Origin: Leclercia adecarboxylata
GTDB lineage: Bacteria > Pseudomonadota > Gammaproteobacteria > Enterobacterales > Enterobacteriaceae
Length of the DNA: 64,000 nt
Assembly (NCBI RefSeq): GCF_023639785.1
Contig: NZ_CP098325.1
Span: 248,001-312,000 of the forward strand
Direction: 5' to 3'
The first letter of the stretch is position 1. The number at the start of each line of letters is the position of its first letter. Made by a program: the position numbers and the translations under genes. The notes under the pieces are model-generated. The model searched no databases. It was not told the DNA's origin and was given only the letters and a program-made list of their open reading frames with translations. Positions 61,614 through 64,000 of the stretch are shown piece by piece.

Positions 61614-63896
61614 ATGCCCTCACGCCGTCCCCCTTTCTTCGCCAGCGCCCGTGGCCGCCTGCTGATCTTTAATCTGCTGGTGGTGGCGGTGACGTTAATG
61701 GTCAGCGGCGTGGCGGTGCTGGGCTTTCGCCACGCCAGCCATATTCAGGAGGAGGTGCAGCGCCAGACGCTGGACGACATGACCGGCAGCATGAACCTGG
61801 CGCGGGAAACCGCCAACGTGGCGACGGCGGCCGTCCGGCTGTCACAGGTGGTGGGGGCGCTGGAATATAAAGACGAAGCCAACCGGCTTAAGCAGACCCA
61901 GACCGCGCTGGGCCATTCCCTGGAGCAGCTTGCCTGGGCGCCACTGGCGCAGCAGGAGCCGGCGCTGGTGGCGCGGATCATCCGGCGCAGCAACGAGCTA
62001 CAGCGCAGCGTGACCGGAATGCTGGAGCGCGGGCAGCGACGCCATCTGGAGCGTAATGCCCTGCTGAGCGCGCTCTACCAGAGCCAGAGCTATCTTCGTC
62101 ATCTGCAGGACATCAACCGCCGCTTCGCCAGCAACGTCCCCGACGCCCGTTTGCTCAGCGAGATGGACCGCCTCATCGTCGCCGCCATCGAAACGCCCTC
62201 GCCGCGGGCGACCCTTCAACAGCTGGAGACGGTGACGGCGATGTTGCCCTCCCGCGCCACGCAGCCGGTGGTGAACCTTGTGCTGCCCGATTTTAACGCC
62301 GAACTGAACAAACTCGGCCCGCTCTCCGGGCAGCTGGAGGAGAGCGATCTCTCCATCAGCTGGTATATGTTCCACATCAAAGCGCTGGTGGCGATCCTCA
62401 ACAGCGATATCAATCAGTATGTGGAGCAGGTGGCCCAGGCCTCGCAGTTGCGCACCGCCGAGAGCCATCAGGAGCTGCGCTCCATCAGCGTCTTTATCAC
62501 GCTTTTTGCCATACTGGCGCTGATCATTACCGCCTTTGCCTGCTGGTATATCTACCGTAACCTGGGCACCAACCTGACCGCTATCTCCCGGGCGATGTCA
62601 CGGCTGGCCCACGGCGAGCAGGATGTCTCGGTGCCTGCGCTGCAGCGCCGGGATGAGCTGGGCGAGCTGGCGCGGGCGTTCAACGTCTTTGCCCGCAACA
62701 CCGCATCGCTGGAGCACACCACCCGGCTGTTAAAAGAGAAAACCTCGCAGATGGAGGTGGATCGCATTGAGCGTCAGGGGCTGGAAGAGGCGCTGCTGCA
62801 CAGCCAGAAGATGAAGGCGGTCGGCCAGCTGACAGGCGGGCTGGCGCATGATTTCAACAACCTGCTGGCGGTGATCATCGGCAGCCTGGAGCTGGCCGAT
62901 CCCCATTCACCGGATGCGCCGCGCATCAGCCGTGCGCTGAAGGCGGCCGAGCGCGGGGCGCTGTTAACCCAGCGCCTGCTGGCCTTCTCCCGCAAACAGT
63001 CCCTGAACCCGCACGCGGTGGAGATGAAGCCCCTGCTGGAAAACCTGGCCGAGCTGATGCGCCACTCTCTGCCCGCCACTATCGCCCTGGAGATCGAAGC
63101 GCAAACCCCGGCCTGGCCGGCATGGATTGACGTCAGCCAGCTGGAGAACGCCATCATCAACCTGGTGATGAACGCCCGGGATGCGATGGAAGGGCACGCA
63201 GGCGCCATCAAGATTCGCACCTGGAACCAGCGCGTCACCCGCAGCGACGGACGGAGACAGGATATGGTGGCGCTGGAGGTGATTGACCACGGCAGCGGCA
63301 TGTCCCAGGCGATTAAATCCCGGGTCTTTGAGCCTTTTTTCACCACCAAGCAGACCGGGAGCGGCAGCGGGCTGGGGCTGTCGATGGTGTATGGCTTTGT
63401 GCGCCAGTCCGGCGGGCGGGTTGAGATTGAAAGTGCCCCCGGGCAGGGCACCACCGTGCGGCTGCATCTGCCGCGCGCCACGCAGCAGGCGCTTCCCCTG
63501 CCGGAGACGCCGGTGGCCGCCGCCGCAGCACAAAGCGACCGGCTGGTGCTGGTGCTGGACGATCAAAGCGATGTCCGCCAGACCCTGTGCGAGCAGCTGC
63601 ACCAGCTGGGTTATCTGACGCTGGAAGCCGAAACCGGCGAGCAGGCATTACAGATGCTCGGCGCCTCGGCGGATATCGAGATCTTTATCAGCGACTTAAT
63701 GCTTCCCGGCACCCTGAGCGGCGCGGAGGTGATCCAGCAGGTTCGCCAGCAGTTCCCGCATCTGCCCGTGCTGTTGATGAGCGGCCAGGACCTGCGTCCG
63801 GCCCACAACCCGCAGCTGCCGGACGTGGAGCTGCTGCGCAAGCCCTTTACCCGGGCGCAGCTGGCGCAGGCGGTACAGAAAGCGATGAGAATTTGA
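61614..63896 (+). CDS. Hybrid sensor histidine kinase
   Basis: 760 residues. TM1 spans about 16-37, a large periplasmic sensor 38-290, TM2 about 296-318, HAMP about 319-370, and a short coiled coil. The HisKA domain has His412 (GLAHDFNNLL); HATPase_c carries the N box (NLVMNARDAM), DHGSGM and GSGLGLSMV motifs. A C-terminal receiver domain (about 640-760) has Asp694 (FISDLMLPG) and Lys in RKPFTR. No HPt domain follows. It is divergent from the sugar operon and likely senses the operon's sugar with the response regulator at 54469. Confidence 0.9.
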   Translation: MPSRRPPFFASARGRLLIFNLLVVAVTLMVSGVAVLGFRHASHIQEEVQRQTLDDMTGSMNLARETANVATAAVRLSQVVGALEYKDEANRLKQTQTALGHSLEQLAWAPLAQQEPALVARIIRRSNELQRSVTGMLERGQRRHLERNALLSALYQSQSYLRHLQDINRRFASNVPDARLLSEMDRLIVAAIETPSPRATLQQLETVTAMLPSRATQPVVNLVLPDFNAELNKLGPLSGQLEESDLSISWYMFHIKALVAILNSDINQYVEQVAQASQLRTAESHQELRSISVFITLFAILALIITAFACWYIYRNLGTNLTAISRAMSRLAHGEQDVSVPALQRRDELGELARAFNVFARNTASLEHTTRLLKEKTSQMEVDRIERQGLEEALLHSQKMKAVGQLTGGLAHDFNNLLAVIIGSLELADPHSPDAPRISRALKAAERGALLTQRLLAFSRKQSLNPHAVEMKPLLENLAELMRHSLPATIALEIEAQTPAWPAWIDVSQLENAIINLVMNARDAMEGHAGAIKIRTWNQRVTRSDGRRQDMVALEVIDHGSGMSQAIKSRVFEPFFTTKQTGSGSGLGLSMVYGFVRQSGGRVEIESAPGQGTTVRLHLPRATQQALPLPETPVAAAAAQSDRLVLVLDDQSDVRQTLCEQLHQLGYLTLEAETGEQALQMLGASADIEIFISDLMLPGTLSGAEVIQQVRQQFPHLPVLLMSGQDLRPAHNPQLPDVELLRKPFTRAQLAQAVQKAMRI

Positions 63897-63965
63897 GATT
63901 CCTCCGCTACTCGCCCTGCCCGCCGTTTATTACCGTAAAGCCAGCCCACATGCGAGACTGGCTTT

Positions 63966-64000
63966 ATGAAACGTTACTCTACCGCTCTGTTATTTGGTCT
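63966..64000 (+). CDS. Start of a further gene, cut by the window end
   Basis: ATG followed by MKRYSTALLFG, the look of a signal peptide start. The gap before it (63897-63965) has an AAAGCCAG/CTGGCTTT hairpin. The ribosome site is poor, so the start is tentative. Confidence 0.35.
   Translation, partial: MKRYSTALLFG

Overview
The window is a chromosomal segment of an Enterobacteriaceae member. Most of it follows the Escherichia coli K-12 order pgi-psiE-malGFE/malK-lamB-malM-ubiCA-plsB-dgkA-lexA-dinF-yjbJ-zur-dusA-pspG-qor-dnaB-alr-tyrB-aphA-yjbQR-uvrA-ssb-yjcB-pdeC-soxSR-ghxP-yjcE-actP-yjcH-acs-gltP-yjcO-fdhF. The proteins are close to the E. coli ones, but the accessory genes and the GC-rich intergenic repeats look more like Enterobacter, Lelliottia, Leclercia or Klebsiella. 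I cannot name the species from sequence alone. No tRNA, rRNA, CRISPR array or prophage was seen.

Layout. 1-9.2 kb: end of pgi, psiE, and the complete maltose regulon block with its divergent malE/malK control region. 9.3-16.8 kb: ubiCA, plsB, dgkA, the lexA-dinF SOS unit, yjbJ, zur. 16.9-18.9 kb: two accessory genes, a cupin protein and a TraF_2-type outer-membrane protein, where K-12 has yjbLM. 19-24.2 kb: dusA, pspG with a sigma-54 promoter, qor, dnaB, alr. 24.2-26.1 kb: a long structured intergenic repeat interrupted by a 1443-bp IS3/IS150-group insertion sequence. 26.2-32.8 kb: tyrB, aphA, yjbQR, uvrA, ssb. 32.9-38.8 kb: yjcB, a PAS-GGDEF cyclase, the EAL phosphodiesterase pdeC, soxS/soxR and a glutathione transferase gene. 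39-44.9 kb: ghxP, yjcE, the intact second copy of the structured repeat, then a LysR regulator with a cidAB pair. 45-51.5 kb: acetate uptake and activation (actP-yjcH-acs), gltP, yjcO. 51.5-51.9 kb: a small hok/sok-type toxin locus. 52-54.2 kb: the selenoprotein gene fdhF with an in-frame UGA. 54.4-63.9 kb: a sugar catabolic island (ABC importer, D-lyxose isomerase, class II aldolase, PfkB kinase) flanked by a response regulator and a hybrid sensor kinase.

How genes work together. MalEFGK with LamB imports maltodextrins. lexA, dinF, uvrA and ssb are all next to SOS boxes. SoxR controls soxS through a perfect palindrome. ActP and Acs scavenge acetate. The 54-64 kb island looks like a self-contained route for a rare aldose (best guess D-lyxose) with its own sensor system.

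The most unusual content is (1) a roughly 400-bp composite repeat in two copies, at 24.2-26.1 kb and 42.4-42.8 kb. It folds into a nested multi-hairpin structure with compensatory base changes between the copies, and one copy carries the IS inside the loop of one hairpin. (2) An unannotated type I toxin-antitoxin locus. (3) A family of about a dozen short palindrome-plus-tail repeats, including head-to-head pairs just downstream of both sugar-binding-protein genes.
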